Under the pieces are notes generated by a model, which searched no databases, had not been told where the DNA came from, and saw nothing but the letters and a program-made list of their open reading frames with translations. Made by a program: the position numbers and the translations under genes. DNA of 64,000 nucleotides from Martinezella rhizogenes (GTDB taxonomy: Bacteria > Pseudomonadota > Alphaproteobacteria > Rhizobiales > Rhizobiaceae), in the NCBI RefSeq assembly GCF_007002745.1, contig NZ_SGNY01000004.1, positions 310,001 to 374,000 of the forward strand, given 5' to 3'. This document shows positions 9,339 through 18,868 of the stretch, in pieces. Numbering within the stretch: position 1 is the stretch's first letter; every line of letters starts with the position of its first letter.

Positions 9339-10795
9339 TGCGACGGCCCCGCGCCGGCCGCACGTTCAGCCGCCAGACGGTGGATACGATCGCGCAGCAG
9401 ATACCAGCCAATAATCAGCGCCGGGATGATGACCAGCAGCGAAGCGATGGTCCAGGAGCCGACGGGATAATCAAACGCCATCAGCACAAGTACGCCGAAC
9501 AGGAAGACGAGCGTGAGAATGCCAGTGTAAGGCGCGCCGAACATGCGGAAATCCGGACGCGCCAATTCGCCGCGCTGCGAAAGCTGCCAGAGCTTCAGCT
9601 GGCAGAGCACGATGACGGCCCATGCGCAGATGATACCAAGTGCCGAGAGGTTAAGGGCAATTTCGAAGGCCGAAGCGGGAACGACGGCATTCAAGGCCAC
9701 GCCGAGAACGGTGACCACGGCGGTGACCGCAATGCCGCCATAGGGCACGCCGGCCTTGTTCATCTTTGCCAGCGCGGCCGGAGCCGAGCCGGAAACGGCC
9801 ATGGAGTGCAGAATGCGGCCGGTGGAATAAAGACCGGCATTAAGCGAGGAAAGCACGGCGGTCAGAACCACGAGGTTCATGATGACGTCAGCACCCTCTA
9901 CGCCGATGGATCCGAAGAAGGTGACGAAGGGGCTCTCACCGGCCTTGTAGGCGGTATAGGGCAGAAGCAGCGTGAACAGCAGCACCGAACCGACGTAAAA
10001 CACCACGAGGCGCAGAACGACGGCGCGGATGGCACGGGGCATGACCTTGCGCGGGTCTTCGGTTTCACCCGCCGCCGTGCCGATCAGCTCGATCGAGGCA
10101 TAAGCGAAAACGACACCCTGAATGATGACGAAGGCCGGCAGAATGCCGTTCGGGAAAAAGCCGCCATTATCGGTAATGAGGCTGAAACCGGTGACATGGC
10201 CCTCGATGGGCGTGCCGAAGATGACGAAATAAACGCCGACGACGAGAAAAATTGCAAGCGCCAGAACCTTGATCAGGCTGAACCAGAATTCAAGCTCGCC
10301 GAAGACCTTGACCGACAGCATGTTCATCGCCAGCACGACCAGAAGCGCCGTCATCGCGAAGACCCATTGGTCGATGCCCGCCAGCCACGGAACATATTGC
10401 TTGAAGAAATTCATGTAGAGGGCAACGGCGGTCACATCCGCCACCGAAGTCATCGCCCAGTTCAGCCAATACATCCAGCCGGCGGCAAAGGCCATTTTCT
10501 CGCCGTAGAACTCACGGGCATAGGATACGAAGGAACCGGAGCTCGGGCGGTGCATGATCAGTTCGCCAAGCGCGCGCAGCACCAGGAATGCGAAGAAGCC
10601 GCAGAGCGCATAAACAAACACCAGCGCCGGACCCGCCTGCGCCAGCCGGCCGCCGGCGCCAAGAAACAGGCCGGTGCCGATTGCGCCGCCAATGGCGATC
10701 ATCTGGATCTGACGTGGCTTGAGGGCCTTGTGGTAACCGAGGTCCTCTTCGACGAAGACCTCACGTTCGGCAGGCGCCGTTTTCCCAGAATGCAT
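9335..10795 (-). CDS. ansP: Amino-acid permease (APC family), probable asparagine uptake
   Basis: Inner-membrane amino-acid/proton symporter, 486 aa with about twelve membrane segments. The N-terminal amino-acid-permease signature is clear ([20 protein letters not shown] then GLFLGAGG). The ATG at 10795 has GGGAGG eight bases upstream; an open frame continues 54 codons further but lacks family similarity. The stop overlaps the asparaginase TTG start. The neighbours (asparaginase downstream, aspartase divergent, GntR regulator nearby) argue for an AnsP-like asparagine permease rather than another APC carrier; specificity is inferred from context. Confidence 0.85.
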   Translation of the reverse strand: MHSGKTAPAEREVFVEEDLGYHKALKPRQIQMIAIGGAIGTGLFLGAGGRLAQAGPALVFVYALCGFFAFLVLRALGELIMHRPSSGSFVSYAREFYGEKMAFAAGWMYWLNWAMTSVADVTAVALYMNFFKQYVPWLAGIDQWVFAMTALLVVLAMNMLSVKVFGELEFWFSLIKVLALAIFLVVGVYFVIFGTPIEGHVTGFSLITDNGGFFPNGILPAFVIIQGVVFAYASIELIGTAAGETEDPRKVMPRAIRAVVLRLVVFYVGSVLLFTLLLPYTAYKAGESPFVTFFGSIGVEGADVIMNLVVLTAVLSSLNAGLYSTGRILHSMAVSGSAPAALAKMNKAGVPYGGIAVTAVVTVLGVALNAVVPASAFEIALNLSALGIICAWAVIVLCQLKLWQLSQRGELARPDFRMFGAPYTGILTLVFLFGVLVLMAFDYPVGSWTIASLLVIIPALIIGWYLLRDRIHRLAAERAAGAGPSH

Positions 10796-10895
10796 GGATT
10801 TATCCTCCCGATAAACTGCTTTAGTCGGCGATAAGCCGGAAATCAAAATGAAACTGGCACAGTCCGTGCTGGAAATATGGCCAGCATGCGCATGC

Positions 10896-10919
10896 ATGCT
10901 GTAAAGCTGCATGACAGAT
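10896..10919. promoter_or_regulatory. Operator-like repeat, permease side
   Basis: On the minus strand this reads ATCTGTCATGCAGCTTTACA followed by GCAT, matching the element at 11008-11030 at most positions, including the shared core CAGCTTTACAG. It lies about 100 bp upstream of the permease start and faces the opposite way to its partner, so each divergent gene has its own copy. Probable target of the GntR regulator encoded at 12459-13175. Confidence 0.55.
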
Positions 10920-11007
10920 TTTCGCCCCTCATAATGGCAGATAATGCCGTTCGTCAAGGGTATTCGATATGATTGACCTTCTCCTCAGCCCAGATTAAGG
11001 TCAAAAA

Positions 11008-11030
11008 ATCTGTAAGACAGCTTTACAGAT
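11008..11030. promoter_or_regulatory. Operator-like inverted repeat, aspartase side
   Basis: ATCTGTAA and TTACAGAT form a perfect 8-bp inverted repeat around GACAGCT, ending about 32 bp before the aspartase start codon, where a repressor would block transcription. The sequence is closely similar to the reverse complement of 10896-10919. This fits a dimeric FCD-type GntR regulator. Confidence 0.6.
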
Positions 11031-11062
11031 ATAGCAACACTTAAAAGCCAGTGGAGGAAAAA

Positions 11063-12490
11063 GTGAGTGTGACGCGCAGGGAGCATGATTTGCTCGGAAC
11101 GAAGGAAATTCCGGCTGATGTCTATTGGGGTGTGCACACCGCACGCGCGGTAGAAAACTTTCAGATCACCGGGGTGACCATCGGCCACAACCTCTATCTC
11201 GTCCGGGGATTAGCCTATGTGAAGGAGGCGGCGGCGCGCGCAAATCACGAACTCGGTCTGCTCGATACCGAGCGAATGGAAGCAATCGCTGCGGCCTGCC
11301 GCGAAATCCGCGCCGGCGCGCTGCACGAGCAATTCGTGGTGGATGAAATCCAGGGCGGAGCCGGCACCTCCACCAACATGAATGCCAATGAGGTCATCGC
11401 CAACCGGGCGCTTGAACTGCTCGGCCACCAAAAAGGCGATTATGCCCGCCTTCACCCCAACGATCATGTCAATCTCAGCCAGTCCACCAACGACGCCTAT
11501 CCGACGGCGGTCAATGTCGGCCTGATTGAATCAATCGACGATCTGGCGGTCTCCATGGGCGTGCTGAAGGACGCTTTTGACCGCAAGGCGCAGGAATTTG
11601 CCGGCTTCATCAAGATCGGGCGCACGCAATTGCAGGACGCCGTGCCGATGACGCTCGGCCAGGAATTCCGCACTTTCGTGGTGATGCTGGGTGAAGATCA
11701 GGCCCGCCTGATCGAATCCGCGGCCCTGCTGCACGAGATCAATCTTGGCGCCACCGCCATCGGCACCGGCCTTAATGCGCCGCGCGGTTATGCGGCGCTT
11801 GCCTGCCAGCATCTGGCAGCGCTGACCGGACGGCCGCTGGTGACCGCGGTAGACCTTATTGAAGCGACACAGGACCCCGGCGCATTCGTGCATCTGTCCG
11901 GCGTGTTGAAACGCGTGGCCGTCAAGCTGTCGAAAACCTGCAACGACCTTCGCCTGCTCTCCTCCGGTCCGCGCGCCGGTATCGGCGAAATTACCCTGCC
12001 GTCGGTTCAGGCGGGTTCCAGCATCATGCCGGGCAAGATCAATCCGGTCATTCCCGAAGTCGTCAATCAGGTCGCCTATGCGGTCATCGGCAACGATATC
12101 ACCATCACCATGGCCGCCGAAGCCGGGCAGCTGCAGCTGAACGCCTTCGAACCAATCATCGTGCGTGCCCTTTCCCAGAGCATCAGCCAGCTCAGCGCCG
12201 CCTGCCGGACACTGGCGGAACGCTGCGTTGACGGCATCGTCGCCAACCCCACCATCATGGCGCAGCGTGTGGAAGAATCGATCGGCCTTGCCACCGCACT
12301 CAATCCGCTGATCGGCTACTACGCGGCAACGGAAGTGGCCAAGGAGGCGCTCGCCAGTGGCCGCACCGTGCCGCAGGTGGTTCTGGAACGCGGATATCTG
12401 ACGGAAGCGCAATTGCAGCAGGCGCTGAGCCCGCGGCACCTTGCCAACCTGCCGGCACTTACGGTTGACGAGCCCGATCTTCTCCAATGA
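11063..12490 (+). CDS. ansB: Aspartate ammonia-lyase (aspartase)
   Basis: Deaminates aspartate to fumarate. 475 aa from the chosen start (the E. coli enzyme is 478). Signatures of the fumarase/aspartase superfamily are present: NDHVNLSQSTNDAYPTA, the strand GRTQLQDAVPMTLGQEF, and the catalytic-loop motif GSSIMPGKINPVIPEVVNQ near residue 320. GTG at 11063 is preferred because GGAGG lies five bases upstream; GTG at 11051 would overlap that site. The 3' end overlaps the convergent GntR gene by 32 bp. The product pairs with the divergent permease and asparaginase to feed asparagine into the TCA cycle. Confidence 0.92.
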   Translation: MSVTRREHDLLGTKEIPADVYWGVHTARAVENFQITGVTIGHNLYLVRGLAYVKEAAARANHELGLLDTERMEAIAAACREIRAGALHEQFVVDEIQGGAGTSTNMNANEVIANRALELLGHQKGDYARLHPNDHVNLSQSTNDAYPTAVNVGLIESIDDLAVSMGVLKDAFDRKAQEFAGFIKIGRTQLQDAVPMTLGQEFRTFVVMLGEDQARLIESAALLHEINLGATAIGTGLNAPRGYAALACQHLAALTGRPLVTAVDLIEATQDPGAFVHLSGVLKRVAVKLSKTCNDLRLLSSGPRAGIGEITLPSVQAGSSIMPGKINPVIPEVVNQVAYAVIGNDITITMAAEAGQLQLNAFEPIIVRALSQSISQLSAACRTLAERCVDGIVANPTIMAQRVEESIGLATALNPLIGYYAATEVAKEALASGRTVPQVVLERGYLTEAQLQQALSPRHLANLPALTVDEPDLLQ

Positions 12491-13175
12491 TCGTCGTCAC
12501 CACCTGCTTCACCTGCCCAAGGTGAAGCTCCATCGCCTCGCGCGCCTCGGGTGCTGAACCCCGCCGGATCGCCTCAACGATCCGGCGGTGCTCGTAATTC
12601 GACGCAACGCGACGGCCCGCCATCAGATTGACCATCTCGGATTGCTGGGACACAGCCTCGCGGGCGTCAGCGACCACCTTGGCAAAGAGAGCATTGGCGG
12701 AAGCTTCCGCGATGGCGCAGTGGAACTGCCCGTCCAGCAACACCCAGGGGTGCGGCCTTTCTTCGGCGTCCATCCGGTCGCAGAGGTGCAGCAAAACCTG
12801 CAACTGGGCATCCGTGCGCCTGAGCGCCGCCCAGCCGGCCGCCGGCACTTCAATGAAGGGGCGGGCCTCGATCAGATCGCGGGCGGAATAAGCGCCGTAA
12901 TTCAGTTCGGAAGGCGGCGTTGGCGTCATTACATATGTGCCGCTTCCAGTGCGGGTCTGCGTCAGCCCCAAAGTCTGGAGAGATCGCAACGCCTCGCGAA
13001 TGATCGGCCGGCTGACGCCGTATCTTTGTGCCAGATGCGCCTCGGACGGCAGCCGCGTGCCGACCGCGATCTGCCCCGAAGTAATCGCTGAGCGGATATC
13101 TTCAAACACCGCTTCCGCGGCATTCTTGCGATTGATCGGCTGTGCATCCGCAAGCCAATCCGACAACCCGCCCAT
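12459..13175 (-). CDS. GntR-family (FCD) transcriptional regulator of the ans locus
   Basis: 238 aa. N-terminal winged helix-turn-helix (AVFEDIRSAITSGQIAVGTR, then LPSEAHLAQRYGVSRPIIRE; about residues 20-80) followed by an all-helical FCD ligand-binding domain with family residues such as DLIEARPFIE and HCAIAEASAN. The ATG at 13175 has GGAGGG seven bases upstream; a frame of 21 more codons exists without a good site. It lies next to the aspartase, so it plausibly responds to aspartate, asparagine or a metabolite and binds the paired repeats at 10896 and 11008. This role is inferred from position. Confidence 0.82.
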   Translation of the reverse strand: MGGLSDWLADAQPINRKNAAEAVFEDIRSAITSGQIAVGTRLPSEAHLAQRYGVSRPIIREALRSLQTLGLTQTRTGSGTYVMTPTPPSELNYGAYSARDLIEARPFIEVPAAGWAALRRTDAQLQVLLHLCDRMDAEERPHPWVLLDGQFHCAIAEASANALFAKVVADAREAVSQQSEMVNLMAGRRVASNYEHRRIVEAIRRGSAPEAREAMELHLGQVKQVVTTIIGEDRARQP

Positions 13176-13311
13176 CTTTAAACCCTCCGCACCCTCAATA
13201 TGCCTGCCATCCAGCATGAAAGGACGGCGGCCGCTCACGCGGCTAAGCCGACCTTCCTAACACTATCCGGCCGGATGGAACAACGACGGCGGATATTTTT
13301 ATCGGAGGAAA

Positions 13312-13330
13312 GGAAGCGGCGGCCGCTTCC
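13312..13330 (-). terminator. Putative terminator of the RND efflux operon
   Basis: GGAAGCGGC and GCCGCTTCC form a perfect inverted repeat separated by one base, beginning 9 bp after the RND gene stop. On the minus strand it is followed by TTTCC rather than a long T-run, so efficiency is uncertain. It separates the efflux operon from the GntR gene downstream. Confidence 0.45.
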
Positions 13331-13338
13331 CTTCAGTA

Positions 13339-16300
13339 TCACACCTTCACTTCCTGTCCCTCCGGCTCGTCATCCTCACGCGGAATGCGAAACCAGGCGA
13401 CATAAAGCGCCGGCAGGAAAAGCAGCGTCAGCGCCGTGCCGACCACGATGCCGCCCATCATCGCATAGGCCATCGGCCCCCAGAAAATCTCCCGCGATAT
13501 GGGAATGAGGGCAAGGGTGGCCGCCGCCGCCGTCAGCATGATCGGCCGCATGCGGTGCTCGGTCGCCTCGACTACCGCGCGCCAAGCCGAGACGCCCTCG
13601 CTTCTCAGATGCTCGATCTGGACGACGAGGATGACGGAGTTGCGGATCAGGATGCCGATCAGCGCCAGCACGCCGAGAATGGCGACGAAGCCCATCGGCG
13701 CATTGGAGAGAAGCAACGCCACCACCACGCCAATCAATGCGGTCGGCGCCACGGCGAAGACCAGGAACAGCCGGCTGAAGCTTTGCAGCTGCAGCATCAG
13801 GATGGTCGCCATCGCAAACAGCATCAGCGGTACCACGGCAATGATCGGCGCTTGCGAATCCGCACTCGATTCCACCGAACCACCCGTTTCCAGCTTGTAG
13901 CCGACGGGAAGTGTTTTCTGGAACGCCTCGATCTTCGGCTTCAACTGCTCGACGATCGTTGCGGGCTGCGTCGGGCCGATAATGGCAGCCTTGACCGTGA
14001 TCGTCGGGATCCTGTCGCGGCGCCAGATGGTCGGCTGTTCCAGCTCGTAGCGGAAATTGGCGATGGCCGACAGCGGCACGGCCTTGCCGTTGGTCGCCGG
14101 CAATTGCAGGTTCTGCAATGTCTCGATGGAGCCGCGCTCCGACATCTGCGCCCGCGCCACCACATTGACGAGATAGATATCGTCCCTGACCTGCGTGACC
14201 GTAGACCCTTCGACAATACTGTTCATGGCATTGGCGATGTCTTCCGACGAGACGCCAAGCTGGCGGGCCTTGTCCTGCAGAACGTCAACCTTGACCACAC
14301 GCGTCGGCTCGTTCCAGTCCATGACCATGTTGGACAGCAGCTGATGTTCGCCGACGATACCCGACAATTGTTGTCCAAGCTCACGGACCTTCTGGATATC
14401 GGGACCGCTCAGGCGATATTGTACCGGTTTCCCGACAGGCGGGCCGATATCAAGCAATTTCACGAAGGCATCGGTGCCGGTGAAGGTCCGGTTCAGGTAA
14501 TCCTGCAACTCGGCACGCACCTTGTCACGCACATCGAGCCCCTTGGTGACGATGACCGTCTGGCCGAAAGTCACATCAGGCGTCTGCACATCGAAAGACA
14601 GGATGAAACGTGGCGCGCCTTCGCCGACATAGGTCGTCCAGTGATCGATATCCGTATTCTTGGCCAGCATCTCCTGTTCGAACTGCGCCATCTGCCGGTT
14701 GGTTTCGGCAATCGAACTGTTCTGCGGCAGGTTCCAGTCGACAATCAGTTCCACGCGGTCGGATGACGGGAAGAACTGCTGCTGAACGAGGCTCATGCCT
14801 CCGACGGAAAGACCGAACAGCGCAATGGTCAAGATGATCGTCACCCAGCGCCAGCGCAGCGCCCGGCCAAGAAGCCAGGAAAAGCCGGAGGCGAAACGGC
14901 CCTTCTTTTCATGGTGCGATTTCATCGTCTTTGGCAGGATCGTCACGCCGAGCAGCGGCGTGAACAGGACCGCGACGATCCACGACACGATCAGCGAAAC
15001 CGCAATCACCACGAAGAGCGTAAAGGTGAACTCACCCGCCGCGCTGTTGTTGAGACCGACGGGAATGAAGCCGGCGACGGTGACCAGCGTGCCCGTCAGC
15101 ATGGGGAAGGCAGTCGAGGTGTAAACATAGGTCGCCGCCTTTCTGAGATCATCGCCGACCTCCAGACGCGCGACCATCATCTCGACGGCAATCATCGCGT
15201 CATCGACAAGCAGCCCAAGCGCAATGATGAGGGCGCCAAGCGAGATGCGTTGCAGCGAAATGCCGGTATATTCCATGTAAACGAAGGTGATCGCCAGCAC
15301 GAGCGGGATGGAGACGGCAACCACCATGCCCGCCCTGAGGCCAAGGCTGATGAAGCTGATGACGAGAACGATGGCGATCGCTTCGAAGAGCGCCGAAGTA
15401 AAGCCCGATACCGCCTCGTCAACCACGGCCGGCTGATCGGATACCCGGTGCAGATCGACGCCGATTGGCAGGTCCGCGACGATGCGCTTCATCTGCGCAT
15501 CCAGCGCCTCGCCGAAATGCACGAGGTTCGCACCGGTTTTCATGCCTATGGCAAGACCGATGGCCGGCTGGCCGTTAAAGCGGAACAGCGAAGATGGCGG
15601 ATCGACATAACCGCGCCGGATCGTCGCCACTTCCGTCAGCGGGAAGAACCGGTTGTTGACGCGCAGGTTGATGGACCGCAGGCTGTCTTCCGAGGTGAAC
15701 TGGCCGCTGACCCGCAACGCCACACGCTCAGGTCCGGCATTAACGAAACCAGACTGGGTAACGGCATTCTGGGACTGCAGCGTCTTGATGATCGACTGCT
15801 GATCGATGCCGAGCGCCGCGATCTGCCGGGTGGAAAATTCCAGATAGATTGCCTCGTCCTGCGCGCCGATGACATCGACCTTGCCGATATTGTCGACGGT
15901 CAGAACTTTTGCGCGGGCATCTTCCACCAGATCGCGCAATTGCCGCTGGCTGAGGCCATCGCTGGTGAAAGCGTAGATATTACCATAGACATCGCCGAAA
16001 CGGTCGTTGAAGAAAGGACCGACGACGCCCGAGGGGAACTCGCCCTTGATATCGCCGATCATGTTGCGCACCCGCACCCATGTCGGTTCAACGTTCCTGG
16101 CCTTGGTTTCCGGCACCAGCTCCACGAAGATCGTGGTGCGGCCGGCCACCGTCTGGCTGCGCAGATGGTCGAGATTGTCGAGTTCCTCGAGTTTCTTCTC
16201 GATCCTGTCGGTCACCTGCCGGGCCACGTCTTCTGCCGAGGCACCGGGCCATTGCGCACTGATCACCATCGTCTTGATGGTGAAGTTCGGATCTTCCTCA

Positions 16301-16410
16301 CGGCCAAGGTTGAGATAGGAGAAAACGCCGGCGAGAACGAACACCACCATGAAGTACCAGACGAGCGAACGGTGTTCGAGCGCCCAGTCGGAAAGATTGA
16401 ATTTCTTCAC
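13339..16410 (-). CDS. RND multidrug efflux transporter (AcrB/HAE1 type)
   Basis: Proton-driven inner-membrane exporter, 1023 aa, of the usual length and two-fold repeat. The first membrane helix (SLVWYFMVVFVLAGVFSYL) is followed by a porter domain, then helices with the proton-relay region ALIIALGLLVDDAMIAVEMM, a second porter domain, and a C-terminal bundle with ILVLALIGILIRNSVILV-type sequence. It overlaps the upstream adaptor gene by 4 bp (ATGA). No outer-membrane channel gene is nearby, so a TolC homologue elsewhere is presumably used. Substrates cannot be predicted. Confidence 0.93.
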   Translation of the reverse strand: MKKFNLSDWALEHRSLVWYFMVVFVLAGVFSYLNLGREEDPNFTIKTMVISAQWPGASAEDVARQVTDRIEKKLEELDNLDHLRSQTVAGRTTIFVELVPETKARNVEPTWVRVRNMIGDIKGEFPSGVVGPFFNDRFGDVYGNIYAFTSDGLSQRQLRDLVEDARAKVLTVDNIGKVDVIGAQDEAIYLEFSTRQIAALGIDQQSIIKTLQSQNAVTQSGFVNAGPERVALRVSGQFTSEDSLRSINLRVNNRFFPLTEVATIRRGYVDPPSSLFRFNGQPAIGLAIGMKTGANLVHFGEALDAQMKRIVADLPIGVDLHRVSDQPAVVDEAVSGFTSALFEAIAIVLVISFISLGLRAGMVVAVSIPLVLAITFVYMEYTGISLQRISLGALIIALGLLVDDAMIAVEMMVARLEVGDDLRKAATYVYTSTAFPMLTGTLVTVAGFIPVGLNNSAAGEFTFTLFVVIAVSLIVSWIVAVLFTPLLGVTILPKTMKSHHEKKGRFASGFSWLLGRALRWRWVTIILTIALFGLSVGGMSLVQQQFFPSSDRVELIVDWNLPQNSSIAETNRQMAQFEQEMLAKNTDIDHWTTYVGEGAPRFILSFDVQTPDVTFGQTVIVTKGLDVRDKVRAELQDYLNRTFTGTDAFVKLLDIGPPVGKPVQYRLSGPDIQKVRELGQQLSGIVGEHQLLSNMVMDWNEPTRVVKVDVLQDKARQLGVSSEDIANAMNSIVEGSTVTQVRDDIYLVNVVARAQMSERGSIETLQNLQLPATNGKAVPLSAIANFRYELEQPTIWRRDRIPTITVKAAIIGPTQPATIVEQLKPKIEAFQKTLPVGYKLETGGSVESSADSQAPIIAVVPLMLFAMATILMLQLQSFSRLFLVFAVAPTALIGVVVALLLSNAPMGFVAILGVLALIGILIRNSVILVVQIEHLRSEGVSAWRAVVEATEHRMRPIMLTAAAATLALIPISREIFWGPMAYAMMGGIVVGTALTLLFLPALYVAWFRIPREDDEPEGQEVKV

Positions 16411-17492
16411 TGACGGACCTCCTGATCGATCCTGATGGCTTGTCCATCCTTAAGCTTGTGAACGCCGGCGCTGGCAACACGCTCGCCGGGCTTGACGCCG
16501 CCGGTAATGCGCACGCTGCCGCCGTCAACCGGCTCGCCCGCTATCGTAACCGGGCGCAGCGTCACCGTTGCCGTATCGGCATTGACGATCCAGACGCCCC
16601 ATCCATTGTCGGTTTTCAGCAGGGCTGATGCGGGAAGCGCAATCTGCGGTTCGGATGCGGCAAGCGCCGAGGCCGTGACGACGGAGCCCAGCCGGAAGGC
16701 CGCGGGCGCATCCTGCAGGCTGATCTTCGTGCGGCGCGTGCGCGTCGCCGTTTCGGCCTCGGGAGCAATCTCGCGCACCACACCCGTGGTGCGGATTTTC
16801 GGATCGAGCTGCAGGGCGATATCGAAGGTCGAGCCGATCTCCAGCCACTGCGCCGCAAATTGCGGAACATCCACCACCACATCACGCACTTCCGGGCGGG
16901 CGATCGTCACGACCGTCTGACCGGCCGAAACGACCTGGCCGATTTCGCCCGATGTGGCGGTGACCACGCCGTCAAATTCCGCACGCAGCTGCGCATAACC
17001 CAGCTGCTCTTCGGCCTTGTCCAGATTGGCGCGGGCCTTGGCGACGGAAGCATTGGCGGTGCGGGTGGCCTGCTCGGCCTCTTCCAGTGCCGCTTCCGTG
17101 CCGCTGCGGGCTTCCGCCAGCACGCGCTGGCGCTGCTCGGTCGTCACTGCATTGGCCAGCTGCGCTTCCGCATTGGAGAGGTCGGATTGCGCGCTCTTCA
17201 CCGCAAGCTCAAGCGCGAGCGGATCGATTGACGCCACCACGTCGCCCTTCTTCACCAGATCGGCCACATCGACATTGCGGGCGATAATGCGCCCGAGCAC
17301 ACGAAAACCGAGATCGGTCTGAATGCGCGATTCCACCGTGCCGGTGAGCCGCAGCGCATCGGGCGACTTCTCCTCCACCACAACGGAGAGTACCGGGCGC
17401 GGTGCCTCCGCGGCGGCTTCCTGCTTTTCCTGGCAGGACGAGACCGCGATTGCCGCAACGAGCAAAAACAAGCTTCTGTTTATCCTGAACAT
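16407..17492 (-). CDS. RND periplasmic adaptor lipoprotein, second of two
   Basis: Membrane-fusion protein linking the RND pump to an outer-membrane channel. 361 aa. The N-terminus is a lipoprotein signal ending in a VSSC lipobox (Cys about residue 20). Next come barrel-sandwich sequences (ESRIQTDLGFRVLGRIIARN), a helical hairpin rich in Ala/Glu (about 90-170), and a beta-barrel domain. The ATG shares a base with the TAA of the preceding adaptor gene (TAATG), indicating coupled translation. It differs clearly from the first adaptor, so it is an old duplication or a heteromeric pair rather than a recent copy. Confidence 0.9.
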   Translation of the reverse strand: MFRINRSLFLLVAAIAVSSCQEKQEAAAEAPRPVLSVVVEEKSPDALRLTGTVESRIQTDLGFRVLGRIIARNVDVADLVKKGDVVASIDPLALELAVKSAQSDLSNAEAQLANAVTTEQRQRVLAEARSGTEAALEEAEQATRTANASVAKARANLDKAEEQLGYAQLRAEFDGVVTATSGEIGQVVSAGQTVVTIARPEVRDVVVDVPQFAAQWLEIGSTFDIALQLDPKIRTTGVVREIAPEAETATRTRRTKISLQDAPAAFRLGSVVTASALAASEPQIALPASALLKTDNGWGVWIVNADTATVTLRPVTIAGEPVDGGSVRITGGVKPGERVASAGVHKLKDGQAIRIDQEVRQ

Positions 17493-18568
17493 TATTGTGC
17501 CTGCCCCTTTTCATAGGCGACCTTTTCACCGGCCCGCAGAAATTTAGTCCCGACGGTGACGACGATATCGCCGGGGTTGAGCCCATCCGCGACGACGAAT
17601 TGGCCGGTCTCGTAGTCGGCGATGGCGATCCGGCGCATGGCGATTTCCGATGATTGCGGATCGACAACCCAGACGGCGGGAAGGCCGTTCTGCGATGTCA
17701 TCGCCGACCATGGAAGCTCGATGGCATCGACTTGTTTGAAGCGGAAATGGCCGGATACGGGCGCGCCGAGTGGCATGGTCAGATCGCCGTTGAGGCCAAC
17801 CTTGACCCTGATCGTCCCATTGTCCGGATCGATCGTCGGTGAAATCTCCCGCACCGGTGCCGCAACCGTGCGGGACGGATCCGACAGGAGGCTGACATTG
17901 ACGAGATTGTCGATATCGCGCTCGAGGAACAGCGATTCGTAGACATCGAAAACCGCATCGCGCGGCCCGTCATGCGCCAGCGTGAAAACAAGTTGCGCAG
18001 CCTGCGCCACCTGGCCAACCTCGACATTACGTGCCGTGATCACTCCGTCAGCATCGGCCCTGAGTTCGGTATAGGAAAGCGCATCGCGGGCCGTATCGAG
18101 CTGCGCCTGCGCCGATCTCACCGCGCCCTGCGTGGTGAGCAAGGTTTCCTGGGCCTTGTCGACCGCTGAACGCGAAGTGACCTGTGTCTTGAACAGGCTC
18201 TGCTGGCGGTCGAACGTCAGTTGCGCCTGCGTCTGCTGCGCTTCGGCCGATTGCAGGTTGGCGAGCGCGACATCGATGTCGGCCTTCTGCTCTTCGGGAT
18301 CGATGCGGGCGAGCAGTTGCCCGGTCGTCACCCGCGCGCCCACATCCACAAGCCGCTCGGTGATCTTGCCGCTGACCCGGAAGGACAGGTCCGTCTGAAC
18401 CCTCGCCCTCACTTCGCCGGTGATAACGCTGCCGCGATCTACCGGCTTTTTCACCGCCGTGACCACGTCGACGGTCCGCAGTGGCTTTTCGGCCGGCGGC
18501 TCTTCATTGCTGCAGGACGACAGGGCAAAAACACCGCCAACCGCAAGCGCGATAAGAATGGTTTTCAT
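17492..18568 (-). CDS. RND periplasmic adaptor lipoprotein, first of two
   Basis: Membrane-fusion protein, 358 aa, first gene of the efflux operon. Lipoprotein signal with LSSC lipobox (MKTILIALAVGGVFALSSCS). Lipoyl/barrel-sandwich halves (ARVQTDLSFRVSGKITERLV and GVITARNVEVGQVAQAAQ) flank an alpha-hairpin (about residues 95-165); a beta-barrel domain follows. The start lies about 35-55 bp from a TetR-type operator candidate. Two distinct adaptors with one pump suggests either a hetero-hexamer or alternative adaptors. Confidence 0.9.
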   Translation of the reverse strand: MKTILIALAVGGVFALSSCSNEEPPAEKPLRTVDVVTAVKKPVDRGSVITGEVRARVQTDLSFRVSGKITERLVDVGARVTTGQLLARIDPEEQKADIDVALANLQSAEAQQTQAQLTFDRQQSLFKTQVTSRSAVDKAQETLLTTQGAVRSAQAQLDTARDALSYTELRADADGVITARNVEVGQVAQAAQLVFTLAHDGPRDAVFDVYESLFLERDIDNLVNVSLLSDPSRTVAAPVREISPTIDPDNGTIRVKVGLNGDLTMPLGAPVSGHFRFKQVDAIELPWSAMTSQNGLPAVWVVDPQSSEIAMRRIAIADYETGQFVVADGLNPGDIVVTVGTKFLRAGEKVAYEKGQAQ

Positions 18569-18603
18569 GGTGACCTCTTGATCTTCGCCCCATCCTATAA
18601 TAT

Positions 18604-18623
18604 TTGACTGACTGAATAGTCAA
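18604..18623. promoter_or_regulatory. TetR-type operator candidate upstream of the efflux operon
   Basis: TTGACT-GACTGAAT-AGTCAA, a 6-bp inverted repeat with an 8-bp spacer, lies 36 bp upstream of the first adaptor start. The spacing suits a TetR dimer, and the divergent TetR gene begins 246 bp away. The rest of the roughly 300-bp divergent region (18569-18868) contains only another GC-rich repeat (TCCGGGA ... TCCCGGA, near 18644-18680) and no convincing gene. Confidence 0.55.
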
Positions 18624-18868
18624 TGAAATTCTTATGCCGCCAATCCGGGAACCGTTCGGGCTTAACGCCGGGCTCCCGGATGATTATCGAAGATTTACCC
18701 GGGCGTTCTTGGGAGACACCGGGAATAAGGCTGAAAGAATGAACCACGCACCACCTGCAAAAATCGATTCCGGTTTTTGCGCCGGTGCGATAGGCAGGCC
18801 ACCAATGACGTCCGCCGCTCACGACGGATAGAAGGGCACGCGCCGAAAATACCTGAGGAGCCGGGGTC

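Noticed and set aside
11531..12487. A 318-codon minus-strand frame opposite the aspartase gene
   Set aside because: Aspartase has full catalytic motifs on the plus strand; the antisense frame has none.
14911..16413. A 500-codon plus-strand frame opposite the RND gene
   Set aside because: Antisense shadow of a clear RND transporter.
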